DNA from: Viscum album
Lineage: Eukaryota; Streptophyta; Magnoliopsida; Santalales; Viscaceae
Assembly: GCA_963277665.1 (NCBI GenBank)
Contig: OY728165.1
Location: 1,756,556,772 to 1,756,620,771, forward strand
Direction: 5' to 3'
Length of the DNA: 64,000 nucleotides
Each line of letters begins with the position of its first letter. Positions within the stretch are counted from its first letter, which is position 1. This document shows, piece by piece, positions 1 through 13,000 of this stretch. A program made the position numbers and the translations under genes. Below the pieces are notes generated by a model. The model was not told the origin of the DNA. It saw only the letters and a list, made by a program, of their open reading frames with translations, and made no database searches.

Positions 1-543
1 GGGAAGGTTCAGCTTATACGGGAAAGGATGAAGGTGGAACATGACCGAAAAAAGTCATATGTTGATAATAGGAGGAGACCCTTGGAGTTTAGGGTCTAGG
101 GCAACATGTTCTTGAAGGTCTTCCTTTGGTGTGGAAAACTGAGGTTCTGTAGGGGGAGAAAGCTCTCTCACAGATTCATCAGACCCTTCAAAGTGTTGCG
201 GCAGGTTGGAGAAGTGTCTTATAAGCTAGAATTACGATTTCCACTTCTGAGGATACATGAATTCATCCATATGTCCCATGTCCATTGGAATATGTAAGAT
301 GATACACATGTCCTTGAGTGGGGAGAGCTAGATATCAAAGACAATGCAACATTTATGGAGTGACCAGTGATGTTTGAGGATCTTGAGGAAAAGATGCTTT
401 GTGAACGAACCATTCCACTGGTTCGTGTGTTTTGGATGCATGGATGGCTGAAGGAATGTACCTGGGAACGGGAAACACAGATGCGTTCCCACTACCCAGA
501 GTTGTTTTTTGTTTTGTGCTATTCTATTTTGTACTTGCTGTGA
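1..543 (+). pseudogene. Ty3/gypsy pol remnant: integrase C-terminal end (element G)
   Basis: This is the last part of a Ty3/gypsy polyprotein, covering the integrase C-terminus and the chromodomain-like tail seen in plant Tekay/Del-type elements. One frame runs from the window edge to a TGA at 541-543, with in-frame stops at 97-99, 295-297 and 361-363 and no frameshift. The family pattern is easy to follow: a basic DRKKSYVDNRRR stretch, FLKV, RFIRPFKVL, VGEVSYKLEL, then HMSHVHW and CTWERE...YPELF near the end. In an active element this part contacts DNA or chromatin during integration. Upstream protease, reverse transcriptase and RNase H are outside the window. The polypurine tract and 3' LTR follow. 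Family call is firm; lineage is likely only. Confidence 0.88.
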
Positions 544-873
544 CAGAACACATTACCTTGTTAACTTTAGAATGTGTGTTTTTACTTTTTCAATGGATGA
601 GTGTGAAGTATCTTGATATGTGGGGAAGTGATGACATAATCCCTAGTAGCGATGCATTAGATTGGATGCGCCTAAACCCGTGCAGGCGAGTCAGACCCAC
701 CCAAAGAGGACAATATCTTAACATATAGAAAGGGAAATTCCCCACCACATGATCAGATGGTTTAATCATTTGTTTTGTGGTGATTGTAGTGGTTCGTGTT
801 CACTCATGAGAGTTATCTTCTATGGCAGTTGTTTGGACCCCCCCTCCTTTCTTCAGGTCTGGTTTTAAATTCT
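544..873 (+). other. 3' untranslated part of element G
   Basis: This 330-base stretch lies between the pol stop and the polypurine tract. I see no reading frame or repeat in it. Its position fits the short non-coding tail that plant gypsy elements have before the 3' LTR. Confidence 0.5.
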
Positions 874-885
874 AGAGGGTGAGAA
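874..885 (+). other. Polypurine tract of element G
   Basis: AGAGGGTGAGAA lies directly before a TG-starting sequence, as expected for the plus-strand primer just upstream of a 3' LTR. It resembles the GGAGGGGAGAA tract before the 3' LTR of T. Confidence 0.55.
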
Positions 886-3480
886 TGCATTGAGTGGTAT
901 TTGATTTGTTGACACAGTCCCTTGCGGTCCATCCCTTTTCCAAATTCCAGATCATAGGGGTGAAATCTCGGGGGTAGGATGCCATTTCAGCATGCGACCG
1001 ATCGGGGTAACCAATCGGCACGACCGATCGGCACAAGAGATCGGTGCGACCGATCGAGGTGATAGATCGATGTCACACAGCCCCTTCGGGTTTCTCCACT
1101 ACAGTTTTTCCCGTAACACCTCGTTTTGGATTTTCAACATTTTTTCACGTGGTTCAAAGCCATATAAAATCCCATAATTAATACCCAATAAATCCCGAGG
1201 GACCTCCTCAATGGAGAATTACATAACAATTAATTCTGTCGTGTGTAACCACCCAACCGCGTGGGGAACCATGATCTGAATTTAAATCCATTCAAATCCC
1301 CACATCCCGTAACAATGAGATATTATCTATATATCGCACGAGAATTTATTCTTCATTCTTCTTCTTCTTGACTGAATTCCTTTCTTCATAGTACGTTTGG
1401 ATTTCCTGACGTCTCTCCCCTGTGAGTCATGCTTTTCTGTGAATTATGGCGCGTGGAGAATAACTTTTATTTTTGATCAATCATTTTGGGTTTTCCTTCA
1501 CCTCACCTTTCTGTGTATCATACGGGGTGGGTACGCTTTTGTCTCTATGGGAATTGATGAAACAATCTTAATGAAGATACTGATAAGGATTTTAAAGAAT
1601 GAATGGGGGTGTGATCAATGTTTCTACTATACTACTTTTATATTGTATGTGTTGGGAATTGTGCAGGCCTATGCTCACTGAAAATCATGGTCGTTGATGG
1701 TATTTCCTTGCGCACTAATAAAACTTCGTCTTCTATGATGATTAAATGACTTAACATAGAAATTGTTTAATCACATAATCCTAGTTGGTGCAAATGTATG
1801 TTCAGTAAAACAAGAATCCCTATGTGACCGCCCTGGTTAACAAAAAAAGAAGAAGAACCTAATGAATGATGTGCTTGATCCTGGATGTTTTCCACTCTAG
1901 TGATGGATGTGTTGTTTTTCTTGGTGCTTATAGGAAGATGTGAATGGGGATGTGATCCTCTTTTGTGGCACAGTTGTTGGTTGTGAATTTTAAGCTATGT
2001 GGTAGCTCTACTATGATACGAACTCGGGTGAAATCCTCTATCATTGAGAAATGGTGGGTTCTTGGTTTTGGGAACATGGGGATGTGTCTCAGGGTTTTCT
2101 TTGGTTCCAGTATATTGAGGGATCTCACATATCCCCTTGTCGTTGTGACCATACAAGAGAACTAGGTGTGAATGCTTAAATTATTGTTTGGATGTTTCTT
2201 TTTTTTCTAGATTGTGGTTATTCCTGTTATTTTCCAGGTAGTGTAGAATTCAACTTAATGGGATCACTTGATCATGAAAACAAGAATGCTAGAGTGGGGA
2301 GTTAGTTTGGTAATGAGTCGTGACTTGGTCGTGAGTGTCATGGCTTCTTTTGAGAAATAATTGTAATAAGGGTGTGTGTTCTTAGATTTTGGAACCCCTA
2401 GGTTGGGATGAGTGTTTTTTACCTATACATATAAATTTTTATTTTATGTTTCTTATTTGCACCCCACCCAAGTTGAGAACTTAGTGTTGAACACAATATT
2501 TCATGGGGATGGTGTTTTTCCCAACACTCCTATGAGTGGCTCGTTATTAGCACCTTTCTCCTCCCTTTCTCGAATATCCCAAGAGTCTTCGGGCTGGTTG
2601 TGATGGTCTGAGGTCCATTATTATCCCAAGAATCCATTGGAGGGGTATTTGTGGTGGTTGACCAAGGTGTCTGCGGGCACGTTGTTTCCCAAGTGTCTTC
2701 AGGATGAGTCCCAGGTGTCTTCTTGCAAGGCAGTAGTTGTTCTGGCCCAGGTTTCTTTGGGCATGACAGTAGTTGTTATGGCCTAGGTGTGTGTGGGTGG
2801 GGTTTGGAAGTTGGAATGTGGTGAGGATCTGGACTAGGTGTGTATGGGCAGGGTTTGGCAGTGGGACTGCGGTGAGAATGGTGGAATTGGTTTGATGAAT
2901 AGGATGCCTTCAATAACCAGTGGGAAAGTGGCGTGGGGTACCCAAATATTGATGTGCTATTACTATACATTAAATGACTTACATTATTTGGGGAGTGTGC
3001 CTTGGTGAGACTTGGGTGGATAGTTTTTACTTGCTAGGTGCTTTGGTTTTTCTTTTCTCACCGGGCATTAGAATGCCTCTCCACTTGTGCACGAGAGTCT
3101 TTGGTTTTCTATATTGAGTGTACTTGTATGCTCACCCTACGAATGTAAAACTGCTTTCAGGTTTCCAGGAGGACATTAGGGATCATGCGGGACCATACTA
3201 GATCGGACCTTGGGGCAGTTGTTGTTTTCATTATCCTTTTTCTTGGTGCTTTACCTTCAGAGTCGCTTTTTTGTGTCTTGTATCATTTACTATTGAACAT
3301 GCATATGGGAACGGGTTATTTTTTTTCATTCCCTTTAACTTCATCCATTTTTATTGTTGAGATTGATATCTTATCTCTCGATCCTATAAAAAGGGTAATA
3401 CCATCCATTTTGTGTGATATTCTATACCCTTGGTGCTAGTCACCACATCAGGACCTATTGAAGGTCGGTTTGGGGGGTCA
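886..3480 (+). repeat. 3' LTR of Ty3/gypsy element G (end approximate)
   Basis: About 2.6 kb of non-coding sequence follows the polypurine tract, starting TGCATTGAG and provisionally ending GGGGGGTCA. The 5' LTR is outside the window, so the ends cannot be checked by pairing or target duplication. A 13-bp tandem array lies at 997-1074. A TATA-like ATATAAAATCCC occurs near 1162, and a stretch at 2640-2850 repeats the words TGTGGGCA/TGTCTTC/GGCCTAGG irregularly. Similar irregular repeats lie in the H LTR at 52630-52800, so the two LTRs have comparable layouts. Confidence 0.6.
997..1074 (+). repeat. Six 13-bp tandem repeats with GATCGG core in the G LTR
   Basis: Six consecutive 13-mers fit without gaps: ACCGATCGGGGTA, ACCAATCGGCACG, ACCGATCGGCACA, AGAGATCGGTGCG, ACCGATCGAGGTG, ATAGATCGATGTC. 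Each has a GATCGG-like core and several contain the palindrome CGATCG. The block is far richer in GC than its surroundings and lies 110-190 bases inside the LTR, in the U3 promoter part. Confidence 0.85.
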
Positions 3481-3599
3481 TTATCTATCCTTCAACTTAA
3501 AGAAGGAAGGGCCTAGTAATCTGTTGACCCTTCCCTCCTTTTGGTAAAGGTGGTTCATGACATAACTAACTTTGTTAAATTTGGAGTATCAATCAGAGA
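3481..3599. other. Junction between elements G and C
   Basis: This short stretch separates the end of the G LTR from the AT-rich C LTR. It holds an imperfect inverted repeat (AAGGAAGGG near 3503 and CCCTTCCCTCC near 3530). No gene is visible. Confidence 0.3.
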
Positions 3600-6500
3600 T
3601 ACTTATAGAAGACCAACATGGTTAATTTTTTAAAATTACCATAGATTAACCATCAAATTTACACATGTATTATCAATAACAATTAATCATAGAATATCTA
3701 TTAATGTATATTCCTATAATACCTTAAGAGTATCATAATCGGTTAAATCAATCCCATATATGGATTACTATAGTGTCTAATTACATACCCAATTCATTGG
3801 TGGTCTATCATAGACCCTCTCATATTGTATTACAATATTACCACCCAACATTAGAAAAATTTCAAAATAATTGGAACACGATAAACAAAATAAGAAATCC
3901 TAAAAACAGTTACTGCTAAAATAAAATTTCCATTTTGAAATAACATATTTAAAAATCAAAATTATTTATGAAATTGTTTTTGAAAGAATAATATAAATAT
4001 ATTAAGTAATATTCAATGAAAATATTAATCATGATGGCAGGAAAGGATGATGATTCCAACTATATATATATAAAATACATTCCATCTAATTTTTTTTGTA
4101 AAGGTAACAAAGTACCTTAATTGGAAAATAAAAAATATAATACATTCACACCATTTTAAAAAAAGTAAAACCTGATAAAACTGAACGTAAGAAATAATAG
4201 GATAATATTAAAACCTTTATATATAAAATTGAAAAAGATATGGATAAAAATTAAAAAAATATGAAATCATTAATTATTGACTTTTAGAAGAATTCATATT
4301 TACTTTAGTCAGACTTCTCAAGAATGTTTTAACTTCTTGAATAAAATATATAGATGTTGGTTATTTTTTTATGAAAATATTTTAATTATATTATTTATTT
4401 TTATCCTTATTTACCAATTAATATATAACTAGTTATCCATTTAGGTTAATGTCAGTTTTTTCAATAATATTGATTTCATAAGTCCAAAATTAATTATCTA
4501 TTTTGAGTATGGTAAAATTTTTCATTACTGCAAAATATCTATAGTAATTATCATGAAATAATTACCACACACACATATATATATAATATACCTTTAAATA
4601 AAAACATTAAATGGGGTTATAAAAAATTTACTATGTTACAATCACGAAGATGTTGTGTCGTATGTACAATTGATTAACATTTCATAATTTATGTGATCAT
4701 TATAGAATGGAGGTACATATTATATTAAACATAAAAAATGATCATTAAATCACAAATATAATATTTATTATTTAAAAATAAATAAATAATTATATATATT
4801 ATCATCGTGATTTGGGGATGAAAAAATGAATCACATCACTTTTTGGATATGGTAGTCCACACGTACAAACAAAAAATGTCATCATTATTTATTGAATGAA
4901 ATTGAATGAAATTAAATGATATATTAAATTTTGATAATGATAAATATTTCATGAATATAATATATAATTATTAATTCTATCATTATAATCTATCCCTGAA
5001 AAAAAGTGAGAAAATAAAGTAACATTTGTTTGTGAGGTTGTAGTTTTCTATAAACATGATTAATAGATTTGATTCCCATTTGATAGAGGATGTGACTAAT
5101 ATAGGTTATTCCATTAATATAAAAAATATTGATGATATTACATTTAATATATATGCATGGTTTTGGAATAATTGAATGAGGTGGAAGAAAAGATAAAACT
5201 AAACAAGATGGTAAGTATAATAATTATTCTTTAGAAGGTCACCATTGATTGAATCATTAATACCTATATGGTTGGTGGGCCTCATAAAATTATTCCTATA
5301 TAATTTGAACAAGGATTCTAGGAAAATATTTTTTTCATTAATATTCTAGTACAAAAGGGTTTTGGAATGTGATGTATTGAGAATAATATGTGATATATTA
5401 TAAGAGAGTGGAGGGGCAGTTTTGGAATTATCGAAAATATTCAATTTATATAAATTAATTCTAAATAAGAAATTTATCTGAACTGGTTTATTTCAAATAT
5501 ACGATATGAGGGACTAATATAATCTCATAAAATAAAATTAATATAAGTTTTTAATATATTTTAGCCTTATCTTTTGGTTTTAACCATAGTTAAATAAACT
5601 ACATTGATAATGATTATAACTATTTGACTATCAATATAGTATATATAAATCCTAAAAATAAACCTTCAATAGACCACAATTAATATAATAATTCATACAA
5701 TATGAAATTGGTGAATCTATTATTTAAGGACTTTTATATCATTTAATAAATTTTTAATTATAATAATTTATTAGTATTGTTGATTTCTGATACTATTTAT
5801 TACATTGATGTTAATAAAATCGTTGAAAAGGTAAAATTAGAATCAAAATTTTAATTATATCTGAAAAATATCATGTTAATATATATAATTTTTAGATCAA
5901 AACAATTATATTAATTTACATTTCGTTTCTTATTTTTATTAATATTTATCTGTTGTTTCCGTTAATTTAATAATTAATACATTAATGATGTGTTAATATT
6001 TCATGGAAATATTTCATCCCAAGAATTTAAAAATTAATTACCATGATTAAGATAAAAATATTATATTTAAACCCTCATTTATAACTGAACATATTATCTT
6101 GTAATATCTAGGTTAAAAATATTAAATTTCATAAAAATTAGAGTGTTACATTTTTTACTTTTCTATAAATAAAATGTTATAAAGTTTGTAATATCCTCAA
6201 AATAGAAAAATGTAATATAACCAAATCTAGGATGATTGTGGAAGAAATGTACTCCTAAAATTTAGTTAACCCAATTTTTTTTATTTTGTAGTCCTAATCA
6301 TTTTATTTGTTACATTAATTACATGTCTTACCATATATCACGGTTACAAAACTTATGAAGGTTACTATTCTCATTAACAAAAATTAAAATTGATATAATT
6401 ATAAAATTTGGATAAAATCATTGGAAATATTAAATATATTTTAATAATATCAAAACAAATAAATGGAATAATTTGATTTAAAATTACACAATAAACACAG

Positions 6501-7130
6501 GATGAAAAATATTTTCCCAGAAAAATATGATATTTCAATGTAAAATAATTTTATTCAAAAATAATGTATAATAGTATTTTACAAAACCAAAATTAGATCA
6601 TTAAAAATAAAAAGAAATATTTTAATTATAAAAATAACTAAATTTTATTTCATATTTATAAATACATTAAATGAAAATAAAGATATTAATTTTAACATTT
6701 TTTTTCAACATTAATAGATAAATCAACAGTTTATGAAAATAAATTATAATCAGCAAAGAATAATTTTGATTTTTTTTAATTTTATGAAAAAAAAATTAAT
6801 TTTATAATTACCATAAATTAGTTATATTAATTTATCACACGTTCATATCAAAAATACATTTTTTATGAAATCATACTGTAGAATAATAAAATGGATATAC
6901 TAAATTTATTGATTCTATATTATATTAATTAATAAATAATTTATTTTAGTTGCATACTAATATATATTTCAGGTAATTTTTAAAAGTATTCAAACAATCC
7001 AACAAAATGGATAAGTTAAAATGATCATATCTATATAATAATATTTTTTGGTCTTTTTAAGATTAGTGGTGCATATCTTGCACATTATTGATCACCAAAA
7101 ATCTTTTAAAAACTCTAGATATTACGTTAA
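3600..7130 (-). repeat. LTR of element C, left copy
   Basis: This ~3.5-kb copy pairs with 9420-13000 at a steady offset of about 5.87 kb. A shared landmark at 4834-4870 (GGATATGGTAGTCCACACGTAC) matches motifs in the LTRs of D and T. A minus-strand promoter-like block lies at 5396-5420 (TATAAGAGAG then GGAGGGG on the + strand). No genes are seen. Given the inferred minus orientation, this is the 3' LTR. Confidence 0.6.
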
Positions 7131-9419
7131 CCGCAATGAAAAGTGGTAGAAGAATGTAAGATAATTAAAAAATGAATAAATCATCATATACAAAAAACTT
7201 ATTTAATATATCAAAATATATAGTAACAGTAAAATTTTAAAATAAGTCATTCAGTAAAAAAATATCCTTAAATTTATATAATACACTCATGACTAAAATT
7301 GAATACCATAATTGATATGTATTTTATAACATATTATTCCATGATAAATAAAAAAAAGTATCTCCAAAATTTCATCAATAACTCATGTGTATCATATATA
7401 AACGGTATATTCCGTAATCATATAATCATTAAGAAATTATATTAGCCTTTCCAAAATAATTGAATCACTAAAAATATTCATTAAAATCATATTTACCACA
7501 AAAAGATAAATTAACCTATAATAATATTTGAAAACAACAAAATATTAGGATTACCATTATAATATAAAGTTCCTATAATAGGGGAAATCTTCGTTAATAA
7601 CCTTCAAATCCTACTCACTGATTCAAATTTAAATATCATAGTTATCTGTATGATAAAAGAAATATTCCAAAAAAATATAATGAACAACATAAAAAATATG
7701 ACTTTTAACATTTAGGCTATTATATAACGTTCATTTTTTTAAACAAATTACATTATATGTCGTCAAACACATATAAAAGAAAAGTATAATTTTCCCATTA
7801 TCATATTCCCTTAAACGATTTTCTAAAAAATCATCAACCAATTTCTATATCACTTTTCAATGGTATCGATTAACAATAATTAATCATATAAATTTTGAAA
7901 ATAAAATTATCTATAAAATGTTTCAATATTAAAATATAATTGACAAAAACATCATTCAACATCATTATGATACCCATGAGAAATATTTTTCATATTATTC
8001 AATGGTATTAAATATTTCTATATGTTTCATTAAATCAATCAATCATCATTAATACTTGACACATAATAAAATTATTCATACCTTAAATATAGACATCAAT
8101 GAATTACATTATAGTGTTGATGACCCCTATATCTTCTTACATGTAGTCCTTATCATTAGAAAATTAATAATAAATTAATTGATGTTATTCCACTTGTTGA
8201 ATGAGGTGGATGATTCATGAAATTGAATTCATGTATGATAGATACCATGTTCTATTGAAATTTTGGAGAAATGAAAAAATGATGGATATATCAAATTGTT
8301 TATTCATGTGGTTTAGATGTTCAAAAAAATTTCAATGTCATATGAATAATATTTTTCTTGGATAGGGAAAATTTATTCATGTTAAATTGATAAAAATGTT
8401 ATGTTATATCATTTTACTTCAGTCTTGATAAATGATCTGTAATATTGGAGAAGAACAATATTAAAACGTGAAAAGAATTTTGAAGAACATACTTATAAAT
8501 ACAATACCAAAATAAATATTTTAAAAATGATCGTCAAAATACTTAATTAAAAATAACAATTAAATAATGTTTTAACCTTAATGCTCTTTTGATAACATCC
8601 CCAAAAATGTATCAACATTATTATGAAATAATTCTTCACGTTAAACCTATTGTTTAGATACACTTCAACTAAAACAAATTCTACCAAAATATAATTATTC
8701 CCCTTATAATATCATCACATAAAAATATAAATGGATTATTACACCTTTTATAAAATTTTAAATATTAAACTTATAATCACATACATGTAACTATTACTAT
8801 GAAATAACCTCCCATGAAAACATCATAATATCCAAAAATATCTAGACATAGCTCTAATACAAAACGATACAGAAAAGATATAAACAATAGATAATATATT
8901 TTTTAGAATATAATTCACTTCCATAAAATCCAAAACAATTTTTTTGTAATTTTTTATAATTATTTTATAATTCATACATATAATTCCAATCAATTTCTTT
9001 GTGGACACATCAACACAGTTCCATGTTTTCCTATAATAAAAAAATTTTAATGTCATTTATTTGCTTTTTATATAGAATCATTATGTATTTAAAAAAGGAT
9101 TCTTATTTTCCATTATACATCTTTTAAAATTTTGAAACTCATTTTAAAAACATTGTATGTGAAGAAAAACAACAGTAAGTGTAAAAAAATAGGAATGAAA
9201 CTATCATTAAATGATTACATAAAAAATTATTTTAAATATAAGTAATTTCATTAGAATGAAACAATTTATTACTCATTTTATTTTATTATCTCACAAAAAA
9301 ATTAAAAAAAATTAATAGAAATATTAATGTATAATTAAAAGAAAAACATTTCTTTTCATGTTTTCATAATACTTGAAAATGTTTCACTATGTTTTACTTT
9401 TTAGACATACAAATGGAAT
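7131..9419 (-). other. Internal region of element C
   Basis: The ~2.3-kb core between the two C LTRs is AT-rich with stops in all frames. Apart from a possible gag trace at 8823-9056, I see no pol motifs and no convincing primer site or polypurine tract. Confidence 0.45.
8823..9056 (-). pseudogene. Possible gag remnant of element C
   Basis: A 77-codon open frame on the minus strand starts MTLKFFYYRKTWNCVDVSTK. The stretch WNCVDVSTKKLIGIICMNYK loosely resembles the gag segment of T around residues 100-120 (FNVVECS..ENVIMLIYRL), and it lies in the right order relative to the inferred C LTRs. No zinc knuckle is visible downstream. In AT-rich DNA an open frame of this size can also arise by chance, so the assignment is weak. 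Confidence 0.25.
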
Positions 9420-12400
9420 AACCAACACAACTAAATGATGAATAACCATCAATGATAGGAATTGAATATATTCACCATTAATGTCCAAGCATTAACAATG
9501 AGTATCCATCATATGTACTCATTGATTAACTATCACCATTAAAATTGGAATAACCAATGCAGTATACTCATATTATCTCGTAGGAGAAACCTAATGGGTT
9601 AACTCTATCTCACATTTGGAATAACCATATGGTTGAAATTCATTCCAAATAATTGATGGTTTATCTTGGTCCCAAAAAATATTTTATTATAAATGATCCA
9701 ACCATATAAAAAATTTTCTACTAACGTTATAAAGATACATAAAAGCGTACATCCTAAAAACATTTTTTAAGGAATGTAAATTTTCCATTTTTAAATAAAT
9801 TATTTAAAATTTTGAAAATTTATAAAAGAATCAATTATATTTAAAAATATCCTTATAAACATTTAAATTTTATTTCTAGTAAAATAAATTTAATTATAAT
9901 GGGAAAATCATTTCCTTCCACATATGTTCAGAAAAACATTTGTTCCATAATTTTGTCGAAAAATTCACAATGTACCTCATTTGGATAATTAAATAAATGA
10001 TACATTTTAAACCATTATTTAGGGAGTAAAACATTGGTAATTATGAATTAAAAATATCATAAGATAGTATTAGAAAACATTATTAAAACTATTTTGGAAA
10101 ATATTGGCATTGATGAAAAAGGGAGTTTTAAGGGAAACATTAAAAAATAAAATTTAAAAAAACTCCATCATATGATGTTTGAATAATCATTAACATTCAT
10201 TATATTCCAAATTAATAAAATTAAGATAATTATATTGTTTCAAAATAAACAGTTTTTAAAATTTTATTATCCAATTTAAATCATTCAATACCATTTTATG
10301 TAAAATTAATTAATCATTTATTTTCATATCAGACATTTTGACGATATTCCATTCGTAAGTCCAAAATAACGTAGGTAGGTCGACAATGGACAATGTGGTA
10401 ATTATTAAACCATCTAGATAATGATAAAAATTAAATAAAAATTAATTTTATTCCTAAATTATACATATATATCAATCCAATAAATATTTTTATCAAAAAT
10501 TTACTCTTTTACATTCAAATAGATTGGAGGTCATTCCAATGAATATATTTTCCATTTTTCAATTACCATTATGAAAAGTTAGTAATTATTTAATTATATC
10601 TACTAAATTATATTAATATAAAAATATAATATTAATTTATTACATATAATAACATATATTATCCATTAGTATTTTTTTTGAAAAAGAAATCACTTTACTT
10701 CGTGGAGGTGGTAGTGCACAAGTACACACAAACAACGTCATCATTTTTCATTGAATTGAACGTTAATAAGGCAAATGATATATTATCTAATTATAATGGG
10801 GAAATTTTCATGAATATCATATATAAATACTACATCAATAATTAAACTATATTATTAAGAGCTAGTGAAAGAAAATGAATTGCATATGTTAATGAGTCGC
10901 CTTTTTAACTGTACAAACAACTGATGGATTCAATTTTCATTTAATGGAAGAAGAAATGGATATAGGTATTTCCATTAACATAAAAACTTTAATTACATTA
11001 AATATTATGGAGATATTAATTATTCATGGTTATTTATTATTTTAAATATATTTGCGACTAAATAAATCTAAAAGACGTAGTTTAAAATAAAACATCTTTT
11101 TATGAAAGTTTATGTTGATTAACACCTTTTTCACTATATGGATATTGTTATTTGTAAACTAAATACATCATGACTGAGGGCAGTGATTATATGAAGTCAT
11201 ATGTCTAGTGATATTCAATAGAAATCATTTTGAAATGTAAATGATTGAGAATTTGTGGATCCCATTTTTAAGAGAGGGTAGGGGAACACTAGGAATTTTG
11301 TTAAATATGAGATTAATGATACATAATATTAAATTGAAAAAAAATTGAACTAAATTGAATAAAATGTATTATTAATTTAAATAATATCATTTTTTTAAAT
11401 TTTGAAATTTTTTGAATTAGTTTTTACCCTTAACATTTTGTTTTAACCCCTGATTGACACCTTTTAGAATTAGTGGACAACACATATTTTTACTCATTGA
11501 AATTTAAAATAATTACTATCAATGGAAAAAAAGGATAATAAATTTACACTTTTTATAGTAATTAACATAATAATAAATTTTAAAAATATTTTTCTAGGAA
11601 TTTTTTATAATCTAATTAACAAATATTCATTAATATATATATTTAAAGTCAATTTTAAGAAATATTCAATACATTTAATGTAGTAACATCATGATGACCA
11701 GTAATATTCAAAAAATATACTTTATTATATTCCAAACATTTCATATTAAAATATAAATTTTTTTATCGCATTATTTATATAAATTATATTAATTATAATT
11801 TAATTTACTTCATGATTAATTGAATAAATACTCCTTCTCTGTTGTATAAAATCTTATCATAATTGTTTCATCACTAAATATTTTAAATAAATTATGATGA
11901 TGAATATAAAAATTTTATATTCTAAATTAATATTTATAAAATACCAAATTCTATGTTATTATCCATTTTTGAAATAGTATAGTTAATAAAAACAATAGGG
12001 TGCCCTTGTTGAATTTTCTTTTAATTAAATAGTATAATGTTAATAATATAATAAAAATGTACATGAAAATTCCAAATAATATAATATAGGATTTTCATAG
12101 ATGAAATTTAATAATTGAATAAAATTATGAAAAGCTATTGCTTTTATTTTATTGTCCTTATAATTTTTTTAATTTTAATTATTCATTTTTCCCTTTACTA
12201 TAGTAACACAAATTACTAATGTTGCAATACATATTGACCAAAAATAAAATGATCATATTTTAAATAGATGAAAACATTATTTATATATATGTAATAAATT
12301 TTTAGAAATTATGAAAACATAAGTGGATGAATTTAATTTAAAAATAAACATTCGATGTACAAAGACGTAATTTTTTTTTCAAAAATGTAATTCTTAAATA

Positions 12401-13000
12401 TGATTTTTTATAATAAATTAAACTATAAAATTAATATAAAAATAAATAATTGTATAATTTTATATATAAAAAACATATTAAGTATTATTAATAATATTAA
12501 ATATTATTTTACTTTAAAAATACTTTATTATTGAGTTCAATTTTAAATTTATATTAATATTTTTAACTAATAATTGAAAAATTTATATTTTCAAAATTAT
12601 CAATAAATTTAATTAAATGATAATATTGATATGATGGTTTCAAAAATAATATTTTTTATAATAAATATATCAAATATTTATTAATATAAATTATATTAAT
12701 CTCTAATAAATAAAAATTTGATAACATTTTTCATGAAAACATAATTATGAATAATATCAAAGTTTTTTAAAAGTTGTTATTATTTCTTAAAAATTAATAA
12801 ATAAATATGTTTTGATTAGAATAGTCATATATATTTAAAAATATATAAAATCATATTAATAAAAATCAATTTAATGGATATGTTATAATATTAATTTTTT
12901 AATTGTAATATTCCATGGTTTATTTATGAAAAGAGTTGCATATCTTGTTCACTATTAAACAAAATTTCTATCATTAAACCTCATGATAATAAATGTTGTG
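9420..13000 (-). repeat. LTR of element C, right copy
   Basis: This is the partner of 3600-7130. The landmark motif is at 10691-10730 and the promoter-like block at 11268-11290 (TTTTTAAGAGAGGG). It would be the 5' LTR given the inferred minus orientation. Divergence from the left copy is heavy, with many short insertions and deletions, so insertion is probably older than that of T. Confidence 0.6.

Larger units (their letters stand above)
3600..13000 (-). mobile_element. Old minus-strand LTR retrotransposon C (ends approximate)
   Basis: Two direct repeats about 5.87 kb apart flank a ~2.3-kb core. Clear matching stretches are 3640-3850 with 9440-9680, 4800-5200 with 10670-11060, 5400-5620 with 11265-11480, and 7060-7100 with 12930-12970. 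Orientation is inferred from a TATA/pyrimidine promoter block and a CGTAC-containing motif that match the minus-strand LTR of D. The element is AT-rich and strongly diverged; only a doubtful gag trace remains. The exact ends and target duplication could not be found. Confidence 0.65.
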
